A program made the translations under genes and the position numbers. The notes under the pieces were generated by a model. The model did not search any database, was not told the DNA's origin, and saw only the letters and a program-made list of their open reading frames with translations. Source: Hyphomicrobiales bacterium (GTDB lineage: Bacteria > Pseudomonadota > Alphaproteobacteria > Rhizobiales > Rhizobiaceae). From it: DNA of 64,000 nt. The stretch spans positions 10,382 through 74,381 of the forward strand of contig UCJH01000009.1 of NCBI GenBank assembly GCA_900472785.1, in the 5' to 3' direction. The first letter of the stretch is position 1, and each line of letters starts with the position of its first letter. Shown in pieces: positions 9,171 to 17,471 of this stretch.

Positions 9171-10753
9171 TGCGCGATTTGGTCGTGGCGGTCGACATTG
9201 GCACAGGCAGCGCACGCGCCGGTATTTTCGACAGGCAGGGCACGCTTCTGGCCAGGGCGGATTATCCGATCGCGATGAATCGGCCGGAAGAAAATCACGC
9301 AGAGCACGATTCCGAAAACATCTGGATGGCGACATGCATCGCCGTGAAGACGGCCCGTGCCAAGGCCGGTGTCGAGGCGTCCTCGATCGCAGCGATCGGC
9401 TTTGACGCGACCTGTTCCCTCGTCGTCCGCGATCGCGACGGTGCGCCGCTTTCCGTCAGCCGCAAAGGCGATTCGCGCTGGGACACCATCGTCTGGCTCG
9501 ACCATCGGGCACTCGACCAGGCTGATTTCTGCACGGCGACGAAACATCCTGTGCTCAATCATTCCGGACGGGTGATGTCGCCGGAAATGGAAATGCCCAA
9601 GCTCATGTGGCTCAAGCAGAATTTGCCGGAGCAATGGAAGAAGGCCGGGTATTTTTTCGATCTCGCCGATTTCATGTCGTGGCGGGCGACCGGCAGCGCA
9701 GCACGCTCTCGCTGCACGCTGACGGCGAAATGGAACTACCTGTCCCATGAAGCGAACGGCTGGCAGCACGATTTCCTTGAGGCGATCGGTCTGTCCGATC
9801 TTCTGGAGCGCGGCGGCCTTTCGGACGAAACCGTCGCCGTCGGTCGCTCGACCGGACGACTGACGCCGGCTGCCGCCGCCGATCTCGGCCTTGACGAGAT
9901 GTGCGAAGTGGCGACGGGCCTGATCGATGCCTATGCGGGGGCGATTGGCGCGCTCGGGGCGTTTGCCGGGCAGCCGGAAAAACTGGAACGCCAACTGGCC
10001 TTGATCGCCGGAACGTCGAGCTGCATCGTTGCCTTCTCCGGGCAGATGAGGCCCGGCTTCGGAATGTGGGGCCCGTATTTCGAAGCGGCATTCACAGGCA
10101 GCTGGCTGATTGAAGGCGGGCAATCGGCAACCGGTGCCCTGCTCGATCATATCGTCCGCAGCCACAGCGCCGGCGGCGAGCCGGATACGGAAGTGCATGG
10201 ATCGATCGTCAAGCGAATCCAGGAATTGAGAGCGGTCCACGGCCCGGATTTCGCGGGACGACTGCATGTGCTTCCCGATTTTCATGGCAATCGCTCGCCG
10301 CTGGCCGATCCGCATGCACTCGGCGTGGTCAGTGGCCTGACCCTGGATTCCTCGTTCGACGCCCTCTGCCGGCTCTACTGGCGGACCTGCGTTTCCATCG
10401 CGCTCGGCATCCGGCATATTCTGGAGATGATGAAGGATGCGGGCTACGATCTCGACACCCTGCACGTCACCGGCGGTCATGTCCGCAATCCGCTGTTGAT
10501 GGAACTCTATTGCGACGTCACCGGTTGCCGTGTCGTCGTCCCGGAAACCAGCGATGCCGTCCTGCTTGGCACCGCTATGGTCGCGGCCGTCGCCGGAAAG
10601 CTTTATCCGGATCTTGGCGCGGCCGGCCAATCGATGTATCCGGGCGGTCACGAGCGCCAACCCGATCAAGCGACGCGGGCGCGGTATGATCGTGATTATC
10701 GAAAGTTCCTGATGCTGTACCGGCATCGCGCGGAACTTGAAGCAACCGTTTAA
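9170..10753 (+). CDS. FGGY-family carbohydrate (pentulose) kinase
   Basis: 527-residue sugar kinase with both FGGY domains. The N-terminal phosphate loop DIGTGSARAGIFD starts at residue 9, and the C-terminal ATP-binding region holds LHVTGGHVRNPLLMELYCD. The long form with FDATCSLVVRD and HSGRVMSPEMEMPKLMWLK resembles the ribulokinase/YDR109C-type branch more than classical xylulokinase. It would phosphorylate a ketose made by the upstream dehydrogenases, such as D-ribulose or D-xylulose from pentitols. Last gene of the operon, starting inside the stop of the HAD gene; a terminator follows at 10941-10980. Exact substrate not assignable. Confidence 0.82.
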   Translation: MRDLVVAVDIGTGSARAGIFDRQGTLLARADYPIAMNRPEENHAEHDSENIWMATCIAVKTARAKAGVEASSIAAIGFDATCSLVVRDRDGAPLSVSRKGDSRWDTIVWLDHRALDQADFCTATKHPVLNHSGRVMSPEMEMPKLMWLKQNLPEQWKKAGYFFDLADFMSWRATGSAARSRCTLTAKWNYLSHEANGWQHDFLEAIGLSDLLERGGLSDETVAVGRSTGRLTPAAAADLGLDEMCEVATGLIDAYAGAIGALGAFAGQPEKLERQLALIAGTSSCIVAFSGQMRPGFGMWGPYFEAAFTGSWLIEGGQSATGALLDHIVRSHSAGGEPDTEVHGSIVKRIQELRAVHGPDFAGRLHVLPDFHGNRSPLADPHALGVVSGLTLDSSFDALCRLYWRTCVSIALGIRHILEMMKDAGYDLDTLHVTGGHVRNPLLMELYCDVTGCRVVVPETSDAVLLGTAMVAAVAGKLYPDLGAAGQSMYPGGHERQPDQATRARYDRDYRKFLMLYRHRAELEATV

Positions 10754-10940
10754 ATCTGCTTCCCGGCGATGCTGTTTTATTTTTTTCGCACGCGCAGAAA
10801 AAATTCGTTTCGGCTGGAACTTATTCTCCCGACGCCCGTTTATGGGATGTCCGGATGATGGTTTGCATCGCCCCCAATGCGAACCGGCCCCAACGTATCC
10901 GGTTTCCGACTCACACGCCCCCTCGGTGAGTTGTTGATAT

Positions 10941-10980
10941 CAGCCAGTGCCTTCCCCCGGCACTGGCTGTTTCTTTTCTC
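10941..10980 (+). terminator. Rho-independent terminator of the polyol operon
   Basis: CAGCCAGTGCC (10941-10951) and GGCACTGGCTG (10959-10969) form a perfect 11-bp stem around a 7-base loop, followed by TTTCTTTTC. The T-rich tail is on the plus side only, so it ends transcription of the kinase operon about 190 bases past the stop and shields the convergent kinase gene. The rest of 10754-11031 shows no gene. Confidence 0.88.
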
Positions 10981-11031
10981 CCATTCAGAACATGCCGATC
11001 GGTCCCTATTTTTATGGAACGGGACCGAAAC

Positions 11032-12051
11032 CTATTCTTCGACGCGGGTAATGATCTCATATTCGTGGGATGGCACGGTCAGGTGATATTCGATCCGGCC
11101 GCTATCCGTTATATAGATTGCCTTGCCGCCGATTGCGATCGGAACCACTCGTTCCAGCACGGTGCGCGCAAATGTATGTTCATCGGATTTCGGTACCGTT
11201 TTGCTGTCTGGGAGATGTTCGATCCAGTGCATTTCAATAGCCTTTTGGGCATTGAAAACCGTTTCGAAACAGTTGACCGTCAGCGAATTGACACCGGCAG
11301 CAATCGCGCCGTGCGAGGCGGAATTGACGATCAGCTCATGCAATGCGAGCCCGATATGCAAGGTTGCATTCGGGGATAGATGCGCATTGATGCCGGTCAC
11401 GGCAATCGGATTTTCCTGGTCGGGCCAATAGGAATTAAATTGCCGTTCGGCCAACGTGAAAAGATAGGCGCCGCGCCAGCTCGAATCCGTCACCAAATCC
11501 TGCGAGTAGGACAGTGACTGGATGCGGCCGCGAAAGGTGGTCAGGAAGCCGTCGAGCGACAGAGCCTGCCGGGCCGTCTGTGTCGCGATCCCCTGAATGA
11601 TGGCAAGCAGGTTTTTCGATCGATGGCTGAGTTCGCGCAAAAGCGTTTTGAGAATGCGCTCTCGGTGCAGCGTATCCGAAATGTCGGTAATCAGCGTTAG
11701 AACGCCACCGCCATCAGCCGCCGGTACCGGTTCGATCTCGATCCGATAGGAGATGGCGCCACCGTTGGATTGGGTCTCGACCTGCGTGGTCGTCGATTGC
11801 TGTTCCCGTAAAGCGGCACCTTTCAGGGCCGTCAACCGAACGCCTTCGTCACCGCCGAAGAGGTCGCCGTTTTCGGGAATTGCCGTGCCTGCAGGAAGCA
11901 ATCGGGCCGGTAGATTTCCGGAAAGCACGACGCTGAGATCGGCCGATTGGTAAATGAAGCCGACGCCGGTCTTCTTCAGTGCCATTTCCATCAAGACAGC
12001 CCGTGTCTCAGGGATGGCCCCGATCTGCCCTGATTTTTCTGCAGTGATCAC
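11032..12051 (-). CDS. HWE/HisKA_2-type sensor histidine kinase
   Basis: 339-residue soluble kinase with no membrane segment. The N-terminal ~125 residues look like a PAS-type sensor (FIYQSADLSVVLSGN, then an LTLITDISDT exit). The dimerisation/phosphoacceptor box is LRELSHRSKNLLAII with H143, and the ATPase N-box is ALHELIVNSASHGAI with N243. This kinase class feeds PhyR in the alphaproteobacterial general stress response, and the gene sits 165 bases downstream of phyR on the same strand, so it is a likely PhyR kinase or phosphatase. The signal is unknown. The C-terminal catalytic region is somewhat divergent. Confidence 0.82.
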   Translation of the reverse strand: MITAEKSGQIGAIPETRAVLMEMALKKTGVGFIYQSADLSVVLSGNLPARLLPAGTAIPENGDLFGGDEGVRLTALKGAALREQQSTTTQVETQSNGGAISYRIEIEPVPAADGGGVLTLITDISDTLHRERILKTLLRELSHRSKNLLAIIQGIATQTARQALSLDGFLTTFRGRIQSLSYSQDLVTDSSWRGAYLFTLAERQFNSYWPDQENPIAVTGINAHLSPNATLHIGLALHELIVNSASHGAIAAGVNSLTVNCFETVFNAQKAIEMHWIEHLPDSKTVPKSDEHTFARTVLERVVPIAIGGKAIYITDSGRIEYHLTVPSHEYEIITRVEE

Positions 12052-12216
12052 GCATACTTCCCGTCACAGGTTCGGAATTTCTGCCGTGGTTCAAGCGACA
12101 GCGAAAAGGAGTGCCTCCGCTCGCTTGCCGGCGAGTGGGACAGACGTTGCCAATTTTCCATTCGCCGTATCGAGGTGCCGCCTGTGTGCAGCGGCACCCT
12201 CAACGATTACCGGATC

Positions 12217-13011
12217 TTAAGCCGCAGCTTTCGTTGATTCATTGAAGAACAGGGCCTGACTGATCAACGCCTTCACCATGTCGGGATTGAAGGGCTTGGT
12301 CACCAGGAATGTAGGCTCGGGACGTTCTCCAGTCAGAAGGCGTTCCGGGAAGGCTGTGATGAAGATCACCGGGATTGCGGATGTTTTGAGAATATCATTG
12401 ACCGCATCGATCCCGGAGCTGCCATCAGCCAGCTGGATATCGGCGAGAACCATGCTTGGGCGGGTGGATTTGAACAGCGTCACGGCTTCCGCATGCGTTC
12501 TTGCGATTCCGGTGACCCGATGGCCGAGGCTTTCGACCATCTGCTCGATATCGATGGCGATCAGCGGCTCGTCTTCGATAATCATGATGTCGGTCGCGAC
12601 CTGGTGCGAGATTTCCTCGGACGCGCGCTCCAGAAGCTGGTGCATGCCGGGTTCGTCGAGCCCAAGAACCTCACCGGCCTCGGCAGGGCGAAAGCCCTCG
12701 ACGGAGACGAGCAGGAATGCCTGGCGCGCCATTGGCGAAACGGATGCAAGATTGATCGAGGCCCGCTTTTCCCAGGCAAAAGGGGAGACCGGCTCAGGGA
12801 TCATCACCGAAGACGACCCAAACAGCTTTGTGTAGAGCTGGAACAATGCGACCCTGTCATTGCTTGCTTCGGGAAATATTGTAACGTCCGCGATCAGGGC
12901 TTCGAGAACGGCGGCGACATAGGCGTCGCCGGATGTCTGAGATCCCGTAAGGGCACGTGAATACCGGCGCAGATAAGGCAAAAACGGCGCGATCCGGTTT
13001 GAAAGTGACAT
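12217..13011 (-). CDS. phyR: PhyR, anti-anti-sigma response regulator of the general stress response
   Basis: 264 residues: a sigma-factor-like domain (1-~135, with the sigma-4-like segment PMARQAFLLVSVEGFRPAEAG) joined to a receiver domain. The receiver has the acidic pair E146/D147, phosphoacceptor D191 in VLADIQL, T219 and K239 in LVTKPF. When phosphorylated, PhyR mimics EcfG and captures NepR. The gene diverges from nepR-ecfG. An exact EcfG-type promoter (GGAAC, 16 bases, CGTTAC; 13059-13085 on the minus strand) lies 48-74 bases upstream of the start, implying positive feedback. Confidence 0.95.
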   Translation of the reverse strand: MSLSNRIAPFLPYLRRYSRALTGSQTSGDAYVAAVLEALIADVTIFPEASNDRVALFQLYTKLFGSSSVMIPEPVSPFAWEKRASINLASVSPMARQAFLLVSVEGFRPAEAGEVLGLDEPGMHQLLERASEEISHQVATDIMIIEDEPLIAIDIEQMVESLGHRVTGIARTHAEAVTLFKSTRPSMVLADIQLADGSSGIDAVNDILKTSAIPVIFITAFPERLLTGERPEPTFLVTKPFNPDMVKALISQALFFNESTKAAA

Positions 13012-13058
13012 AGATGAACTCCCTCAAGCAGGCCATTGCGTATGACCTTCACCCCCCG

Positions 13059-13085
13059 GTAACGCCTGCGCAAAAAAAAGGTTCC
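13059..13085 (-). promoter_or_regulatory. EcfG-type promoter of phyR
   Basis: Read on the minus strand: GGAAC (13085-13081), a 16-base spacer containing a T-run, then CGTTAC (13064-13059). This matches the GGAAC-N16/17-CGTT consensus of EcfG sigma factors and points at phyR. Confidence 0.8.
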
Positions 13086-13092
13086 TTTCTGC

Positions 13093-13119
13093 GGAACAAA
13101 TTTTTCGCTCATGCATTAT
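13093..13119 (+). promoter_or_regulatory. Candidate divergent EcfG-type promoter of nepR-ecfG
   Basis: GGAAC (13093-13097), 16 bases, CATTAT (13114-13119), 30 bases before the nepR ATG. The -10 differs from CGTT at one base, so it should be weaker than the phyR promoter. The two -35 boxes form an inverted repeat (GTTCC-N7-GGAAC, 13081-13097) firing outward. Confidence 0.5.
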
Positions 13120-13149
13120 GCACCCTGATGAACGACCCAAAGGTAATGA

Positions 13150-13353
13150 ATGTACATGAGCTATAAAACAGGGGCAGAGCGCGGGACGATAAAACCGGTG
13201 CGCGCTGACGATCCGAATACGCAGATTGCAACGAAATTAAGGGCGCTTTACCTTTCTGTACAAGAGGAGGCCATCCCTGATCGCTTTCTTAATCTTCTCG
13301 AACAATTGGACGCTGTCGAGCAGCAGCAATCCGTTGTGGGTACGGCTGAATGA
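13150..13353 (+). CDS. nepR: NepR anti-sigma factor
   Basis: 67-residue cytoplasmic anti-sigma factor that sequesters EcfG until phospho-PhyR removes it. The core NepR segment is IATKLRALYLSVQEEAIPDRFLNLLEQLD (residues ~26-54), two amphipathic helices around a conserved PDRF turn. AAAGG lies 6 bases before the ATG at 13150; an in-frame ATG at 13156 is an alternative. Its stop overlaps the ecfG start (ATGA at 13350-13353), keeping anti-sigma and sigma in fixed ratio. Confidence 0.93.
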   Translation: MYMSYKTGAERGTIKPVRADDPNTQIATKLRALYLSVQEEAIPDRFLNLLEQLDAVEQQQSVVGTAE

Positions 13354-13916
13354 GTGGAGCAGTGAAATCCGAAGAGCCGAGCTTCAAGCGTGAAATGCTT
13401 GCGGCCCTGCCGAGTCTTCGCGCCTTTGCCATGTCTCTGATCGGCCGGCATGACCGCGCCGACGACCTGGTTCAGGATACCATCATGAAGGCCTGGGCCA
13501 AACAGGACCATTTCGAGATGGGCACCAACATGAAGGCCTGGTTGTTCACCATCTTGCGCAATGAGCTGTACAGCCAGATGCGCAAACGCGGTCGCGAGGT
13601 GCAGGATAGCGACGGCTATTTCACGGAATCGCTCGCGCAGCACCCGGCCCAGTACGGTTCGCTCGATCTGCAGGATTTCAAGCGGGCTCTCGACCAGCTG
13701 CCACCGGACCAGCGCGAAGCCATCATCCTTGTCGGAGCCTCAGGATTTTCCTATGACGAGGCGGCCGAAATATGCGGCTGTGCGCTCGGGACCATCAAGA
13801 GCCGGGTCAATCGTGCACGCCAGCGCCTTCAGGACATTCTCCAGGTGACAGGGGAAAACGAGTATGGGCCGGATGCAACCTCCGCCCCTTTGACCTCGCG
13901 TGCTTTCGTGTCCTGA
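13350..13916 (+). CDS. ecfG: EcfG-family general stress sigma factor
   Basis: 188-residue ECF sigma factor of the EcfG (ECF15) group. Region 2 is LRAFAMSLIGRHDRADDLVQDTIMKAWAK (about 22-50) followed by MKAWLFTILRNELYSQMRKR. Region 4 holds LPPDQREAIILVGASGFSYDEAAEICGCALGTIKSRVNRAR (about 116-156), recognising GGAAC -35 boxes such as those at 13081-13085 and 16652-16656. It directs the general stress regulon. Translationally coupled to nepR. Confidence 0.95.
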   Translation: MSGAVKSEEPSFKREMLAALPSLRAFAMSLIGRHDRADDLVQDTIMKAWAKQDHFEMGTNMKAWLFTILRNELYSQMRKRGREVQDSDGYFTESLAQHPAQYGSLDLQDFKRALDQLPPDQREAIILVGASGFSYDEAAEICGCALGTIKSRVNRARQRLQDILQVTGENEYGPDATSAPLTSRAFVS

Positions 13917-14110
13917 AACGACCGATGTTGACATTGCGCGTCGCTGAGCGTCGCGCAATCCTGTTTAAGATGAATGGGCCAGGCTAGTGGGTTTCGAATG
14001 ACGCCATGCGCGCAGGATGGAGCCATGCGAAGTATGGCGGAATGTTCGAATTTGATGCGGGACACGCAGTTGGCGACCACAAGCATGCCCGGTAACGGGG
14101 TTGGGGACTG

Positions 14111-15616
14111 ATGAACGATACAGTACCGGATCTGCCGGTCCCCGTGGCTGACAGTCTTGCTTCGGCGGCCCGTCTTGGCGTCTTGCAGTCCGTTGTTCCG
14201 GACATGCACTCGCTCGATTCCGAGTTCGATTCGATTGCACAGATTGCAGCTGATATCTTTGCTGCTCCGGTGGGGCTGGTCAGCCTTCTCAATGCCCACA
14301 CGCAATGGTTCAAGGCCCGTGTCGGAACCCACGAGACCCAGGCGCCGTCCGTAGAGTCCTTTTGTGCGCATACGATCGCAAGTCCGGACAATGCCCTCAT
14401 CGTCGCCGACGCGTCGATCGACCCGCTCTTTGCGCATCAACCGAAGGTGATCGGTGCGCCTTTCCTGCGTTTCTACGCCGGCGTTCCCATTGTCATCGAT
14501 GGCGAGGCGATCGGGACTGTCTGCGTGTTCGATGTCGTCCCGCGACCGCAGACGGATCCCGGGCTGACCAAACAGCTGCATCGTCTGGCAGCACTTGCCG
14601 CCTCGCTGTTCAAGCTCAAGGATGAGGCGCGCAAGCGCGCATTGAAGGAGGCGGCCCTGTCGCGCGACGGGCGCCGCCACGCCATGGCGCTCGATGCGGC
14701 CAATGTCGGCAGTTGGCTTTGGGATATCCGCGCCGGCAACGTCTCGGGAAACGGCGCCATGAACCGGCTGTTCAATCTGCCGACCAGCGGCGGCCAATTG
14801 CGTGCCAAGGATATCTTTGCGAGCATTCACCCCGAAGACCGCATCAAGACGTTGGGCAAATTGCGCGACGCCATGCTGCAGGACGAGGAGTATGACGGGC
14901 TTTTCCGCGTGCAATCCACGGGGAGATGGATTCTGGGGCGTGGACGGGTTCACGAGCGGGACGCAAACGGCAAGCCGATCGTGTTTCTCGGCATCAACCT
15001 GGATGTGACGGACGAACAGACGTCGATACAGCGGACCCGCCTGCTGCTGCGGGAACTCAATCATCGCGTCAAGAACACGCTGGCCATGCTGCAGTCCCTC
15101 GCGCGTCAGACTTTGCGGCAGACCAGCGATCCGCAGCAGTTCATGACGGCCTTTGCCGGACGGCTGCAGGCGATTTCCGAAGCTCACGGTCTGCTGTCGG
15201 ATCACGAATGGGGCCAGATACGCCTCTCCGCGCTGCTCTCGAAGCAGATCTCGCCTTATGTTCTCGACTACGCAACGCAGATCGAAATTCACAAGGACGA
15301 CATTTCGCTCGGTCCCGACCAGGCCGTCGGCCTTGGTCTCGTGCTTCACGAGCTTGCGACCAATGCGGCGAAATATGGTTCTCTGTCGGTTCGGGGCGGA
15401 AAGATTATTTTGACGGCCCGCAGCCTGACGGAGGAAACCGGCCAGGTACTCCATCTGACCTGGACCGAAGTCAACGGTCCTCCCGTTCAGCCCCCGTCAC
15501 GACGCGGCTTTGGTTCGGTGTTGATCGAGCGCAGCCTCGACAAGGTGCTTGGAAGTTCGGTGAAGGTCGAATATCTTCCGGCTGGACTGACGGCTATTGT
15601 CCGTTTACCGCTTTAA
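14111..15616 (+). CDS. HWE histidine kinase with GAF and PAS sensor domains
   Basis: 501-residue soluble kinase. A GAF domain spans about 30-170 (LDSEFDSIAQIAADIF to GTVCVFDVVPRP), a PAS domain with PAC exit about 185-300 (ANVGSWLWDIRAGN to FLGINLDVTDEQ), and the HWE kinase core follows: phosphoacceptor H318 in RELNHRVKNTLAML, N-box HELATNAAKYGSLS, and the W-x-E of the name in LTWTEVNGPP. Close to phyR-nepR-ecfG and thus a candidate second input to PhyR; GAF plus PAS suggests a small-ligand, light or redox signal. No EcfG box was seen in the 194-base region upstream. Starts after GGGGTTGGGGACTG. Confidence 0.88.
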   Translation: MNDTVPDLPVPVADSLASAARLGVLQSVVPDMHSLDSEFDSIAQIAADIFAAPVGLVSLLNAHTQWFKARVGTHETQAPSVESFCAHTIASPDNALIVADASIDPLFAHQPKVIGAPFLRFYAGVPIVIDGEAIGTVCVFDVVPRPQTDPGLTKQLHRLAALAASLFKLKDEARKRALKEAALSRDGRRHAMALDAANVGSWLWDIRAGNVSGNGAMNRLFNLPTSGGQLRAKDIFASIHPEDRIKTLGKLRDAMLQDEEYDGLFRVQSTGRWILGRGRVHERDANGKPIVFLGINLDVTDEQTSIQRTRLLLRELNHRVKNTLAMLQSLARQTLRQTSDPQQFMTAFAGRLQAISEAHGLLSDHEWGQIRLSALLSKQISPYVLDYATQIEIHKDDISLGPDQAVGLGLVLHELATNAAKYGSLSVRGGKIILTARSLTEETGQVLHLTWTEVNGPPVQPPSRRGFGSVLIERSLDKVLGSSVKVEYLPAGLTAIVRLPL

Positions 15617-15633
15617 CGGCAGTCGTCGCAAAC

Positions 15634-16059
15634 TCAGTCTTCGTGACGAGACTTTCTCGTCAGCCTGAGAAGCGCACCGATTCCCACGGCAAGACCGGCC
15701 GCCAGCAAGGGTTGTTTGCGAAACAACGACAGTGATGCGGCCATTGCCAGATTGGCCTGCGCCATCGAGCGACGGCGACGCTCGGCAGCAAGCCGCGCAT
15801 CCCTTGCGTTGAGCGCAAACATCACGCTGACGATCACGAGACCGATGAGCAAAGATGCACCGGCGAGAATGAGTGTCGCCTGGAGAGGGGTATAGATTGT
15901 GCTGAGATAGACTGCGCCTGCCACCAGCGCGAAAATATAGGCTGTCGCGAAGAACACGCCGGCAACAGCCCATAGCGCCGCATTGCGCTTGTATCGCGAG
16001 ACGGTATGACCGACATCGCTGACGAGCAGGGCAGAAACCAGTGCACCCAACGGACCCAT
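15634..16059 (-). CDS. Phage holin-like family (DUF1469) membrane protein
   Basis: 141-residue inner-membrane protein. Two adjacent hydrophobic helices (LWAVAGVFFATAYIFALVAGAVYL, about 29-52, and LILAGASLLIGLVIVSVMFAL, about 62-82) are followed by a basic stretch and a third, weaker helix near 112-130. This is the layout of the Actinobacterial holin-like/YqjE group, usually paired with a DUF883 (ElaB/YqjD) protein, as here. It is 110 bases downstream of that gene on the same strand, so probably transcribed from the same EcfG-type promoter. Likely an envelope stress protein; no phage genes are nearby. Confidence 0.75.
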   Translation of the reverse strand: MGPLGALVSALLVSDVGHTVSRYKRNAALWAVAGVFFATAYIFALVAGAVYLSTIYTPLQATLILAGASLLIGLVIVSVMFALNARDARLAAERRRRSMAQANLAMAASLSLFRKQPLLAAGLAVGIGALLRLTRKSRHED

Positions 16060-16169
16060 TCATCTTCTCCAGAAATCGATTGTTTCAGGCGCTAACGCGA
16101 CGGCTGGCGCCCTGTCGGAACAACGAGCAAAGGACGGCACCGCGATGCGACGCCGTCGATGCTGTTTTC

Positions 16170-16532
16170 CTAGCGGCGCAGAAGCGCTGCGAGGAAGATT
16201 CCGACAACCGCGGCGGCGCCCAGCGTTGCTACCGGGTGTTCTCGCACTGTGTGGCGGACCTGCTTTTCAGTGCTGGCGTAACGCGAGCGCAGTTCCGACA
16301 GAAGCTGTTCGCCGTTGCTCAGCAAATCATGCAGACCCGCTTCAGCGTGATCGCGAACATCGTGGGCCCGCGACCGGACATCACTGGAGGCATCGCTGCC
16401 GCGCTGCGACAGAAGCTTTGCCAAAGCCGCGATATCGTTGCGGATTTCGCTGATCTGGTCTTCGACCGGAGTGTCGAGGAATCCACCATTGTGCTTCTTT
16501 GTACGGGAGCTTGAAAAAAGACCTGTTGCCAT
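16170..16532 (-). CDS. DUF883 (ElaB/YqjD-like) membrane-anchored stress protein
   Basis: 120 residues: a flexible start, a long amphipathic region (EDQISEIRNDIAALAKLLSQ to ELRSRYASTEKQVRHTVREHP), then a single C-terminal anchor helix ATLGAAAVVGIFLAALL. This is the ElaB/YqjD layout, tail-anchored proteins that bind ribosomes in stationary-phase enterobacteria. Start at ATG 16532, behind TAGGAGT; the open frame extends to 16670 but that extension overlaps the promoter. An exact EcfG-type promoter lies 98-124 bases upstream. First gene of a two-gene unit with the holin-like protein. Confidence 0.8.
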   Translation of the reverse strand: MATGLFSSSRTKKHNGGFLDTPVEDQISEIRNDIAALAKLLSQRGSDASSDVRSRAHDVRDHAEAGLHDLLSNGEQLLSELRSRYASTEKQVRHTVREHPVATLGAAAVVGIFLAALLRR

Positions 16533-16629
16533 TGTGGGTACTCCTACATTCCGGGGCGGCTTGAAGGGCCGGACCTTTCCGTTGCATGCCGGCACGCAAC
16601 ATCGTTGCCGTACCAGCGGTTCACATCGG

Positions 16630-16656
16630 TAACGCGCGAAGTATGCTTTGGTTCCT
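16630..16656 (-). promoter_or_regulatory. EcfG-type promoter of the DUF883/holin-like unit
   Basis: On the minus strand: GGAAC (16656-16652), a 16-base spacer, CGTTAC (16635-16630). Identical in both boxes and spacing to the phyR promoter at 13059-13085, placing this gene pair in the general stress regulon. Confidence 0.8.
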
Positions 16657-16672
16657 TGAGCGGAACCCAAGT

Positions 16673-17461
16673 TCAGTGAGCGGCAGTGTGGGGAAGCACG
16701 AAGGGAACGGTTCCGTGTGGCGTGACATTGACACGCATCGCGCAGCCGAAAACCGCTTCCATGATCTCGTCCGTCATGACCTCCTGCGGCGAGCCCGCCG
16801 CATGGACGCGACCGGTCTTCATCATGATCATCCGGTCTGCGAACATCGCCGTCAGGTTAAGGTCGTGCATGATGGCAATGACACCGCCGCCTCGGCTGCA
16901 GAAATCACGCGCCAGCCGCATGATGGTCAGCTGGTGGCGGATGTCGAGGCTGGAAACGGGCTCGTCAAGCAGCAGGAAAGACGGTTCTCCGCTTGTGACA
17001 GGCTCCCAGATCTGACAGAGGACCCGGGCCATCTGCACGCGCTGTTGCTCGCCGCCGGATAATTCCTGGTAGAAGCGGCCGGAAAAGCCTGTGAGATCGA
17101 CGGCTTCCAGTGCCTCCTGGGCGATGCGGTCTGTCTGTGCTGCCCCTGCGGTACCGCCGATCGACAGACCCATGCGAACGATTTCCCGAACGGTGAAAGG
17201 AAACGAAATCACCGTCGATTGCGGCAGGACGGCGCGCTTCAATGCAAGCTCCCAAGGTTTCAGCGCGGCAATGTCGTGACCGTTGATGCGGACGGTGCCG
17301 TCATAGGCGACCTCGCCGGCGATGGCCTTCAGTGTCGTCGTCTTGCCGGAACCGTTCGGCCCGACGATGGCAGTCAGCTCGCCCGCCCGGGCTTCAACGG
17401 ACACACCATGCAGGACCGGTTTGTCCGAAAGCCGGACGGAGAGATTGGATGCACTGATCAT
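16673..17461 (-). CDS. hmuV: Heme ABC transporter ATP-binding protein
   Basis: 262-residue ABC ATPase of the FecE/HmuV type. Walker A GPNGSGKTT is at residues 34-42, the signature is ELSGGEQQRVQMARVL, Walker B is SFLLLDEPVSSLD, and the switch region is IAIMHDLNLTAMFADRM. It energises heme import through HmuU. Start at ATG 17461, 10 bases after the hmuU stop; the upstream in-frame ATG at 17533 lies inside hmuU. Last gene of hmuPSTUV. Confidence 0.92.
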   Translation of the reverse strand: MISASNLSVRLSDKPVLHGVSVEARAGELTAIVGPNGSGKTTTLKAIAGEVAYDGTVRINGHDIAALKPWELALKRAVLPQSTVISFPFTVREIVRMGLSIGGTAGAAQTDRIAQEALEAVDLTGFSGRFYQELSGGEQQRVQMARVLCQIWEPVTSGEPSFLLLDEPVSSLDIRHQLTIMRLARDFCSRGGGVIAIMHDLNLTAMFADRMIMMKTGRVHAAGSPQEVMTDEIMEAVFGCAMRVNVTPHGTVPFVLPHTAAH

Positions 17462-17471
17462 GATCGTTGTC

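Noticed and set aside
9167-10726. A 519-codon minus-strand frame opposite the FGGY kinase.
   Set aside because: No recognisable domain; antisense to a full-length kinase with intact motifs.
13829-15454. A 541-codon minus-strand frame opposite the GAF-PAS kinase.
   Set aside because: The plus-strand product has clear GAF, PAS and HWE motifs; the antisense product has none.
15634-16532. Holin-like gene as evidence of a prophage.
   Set aside because: No other phage genes nearby; the pairing with DUF883 and the EcfG promoter indicate a chromosomal stress unit.
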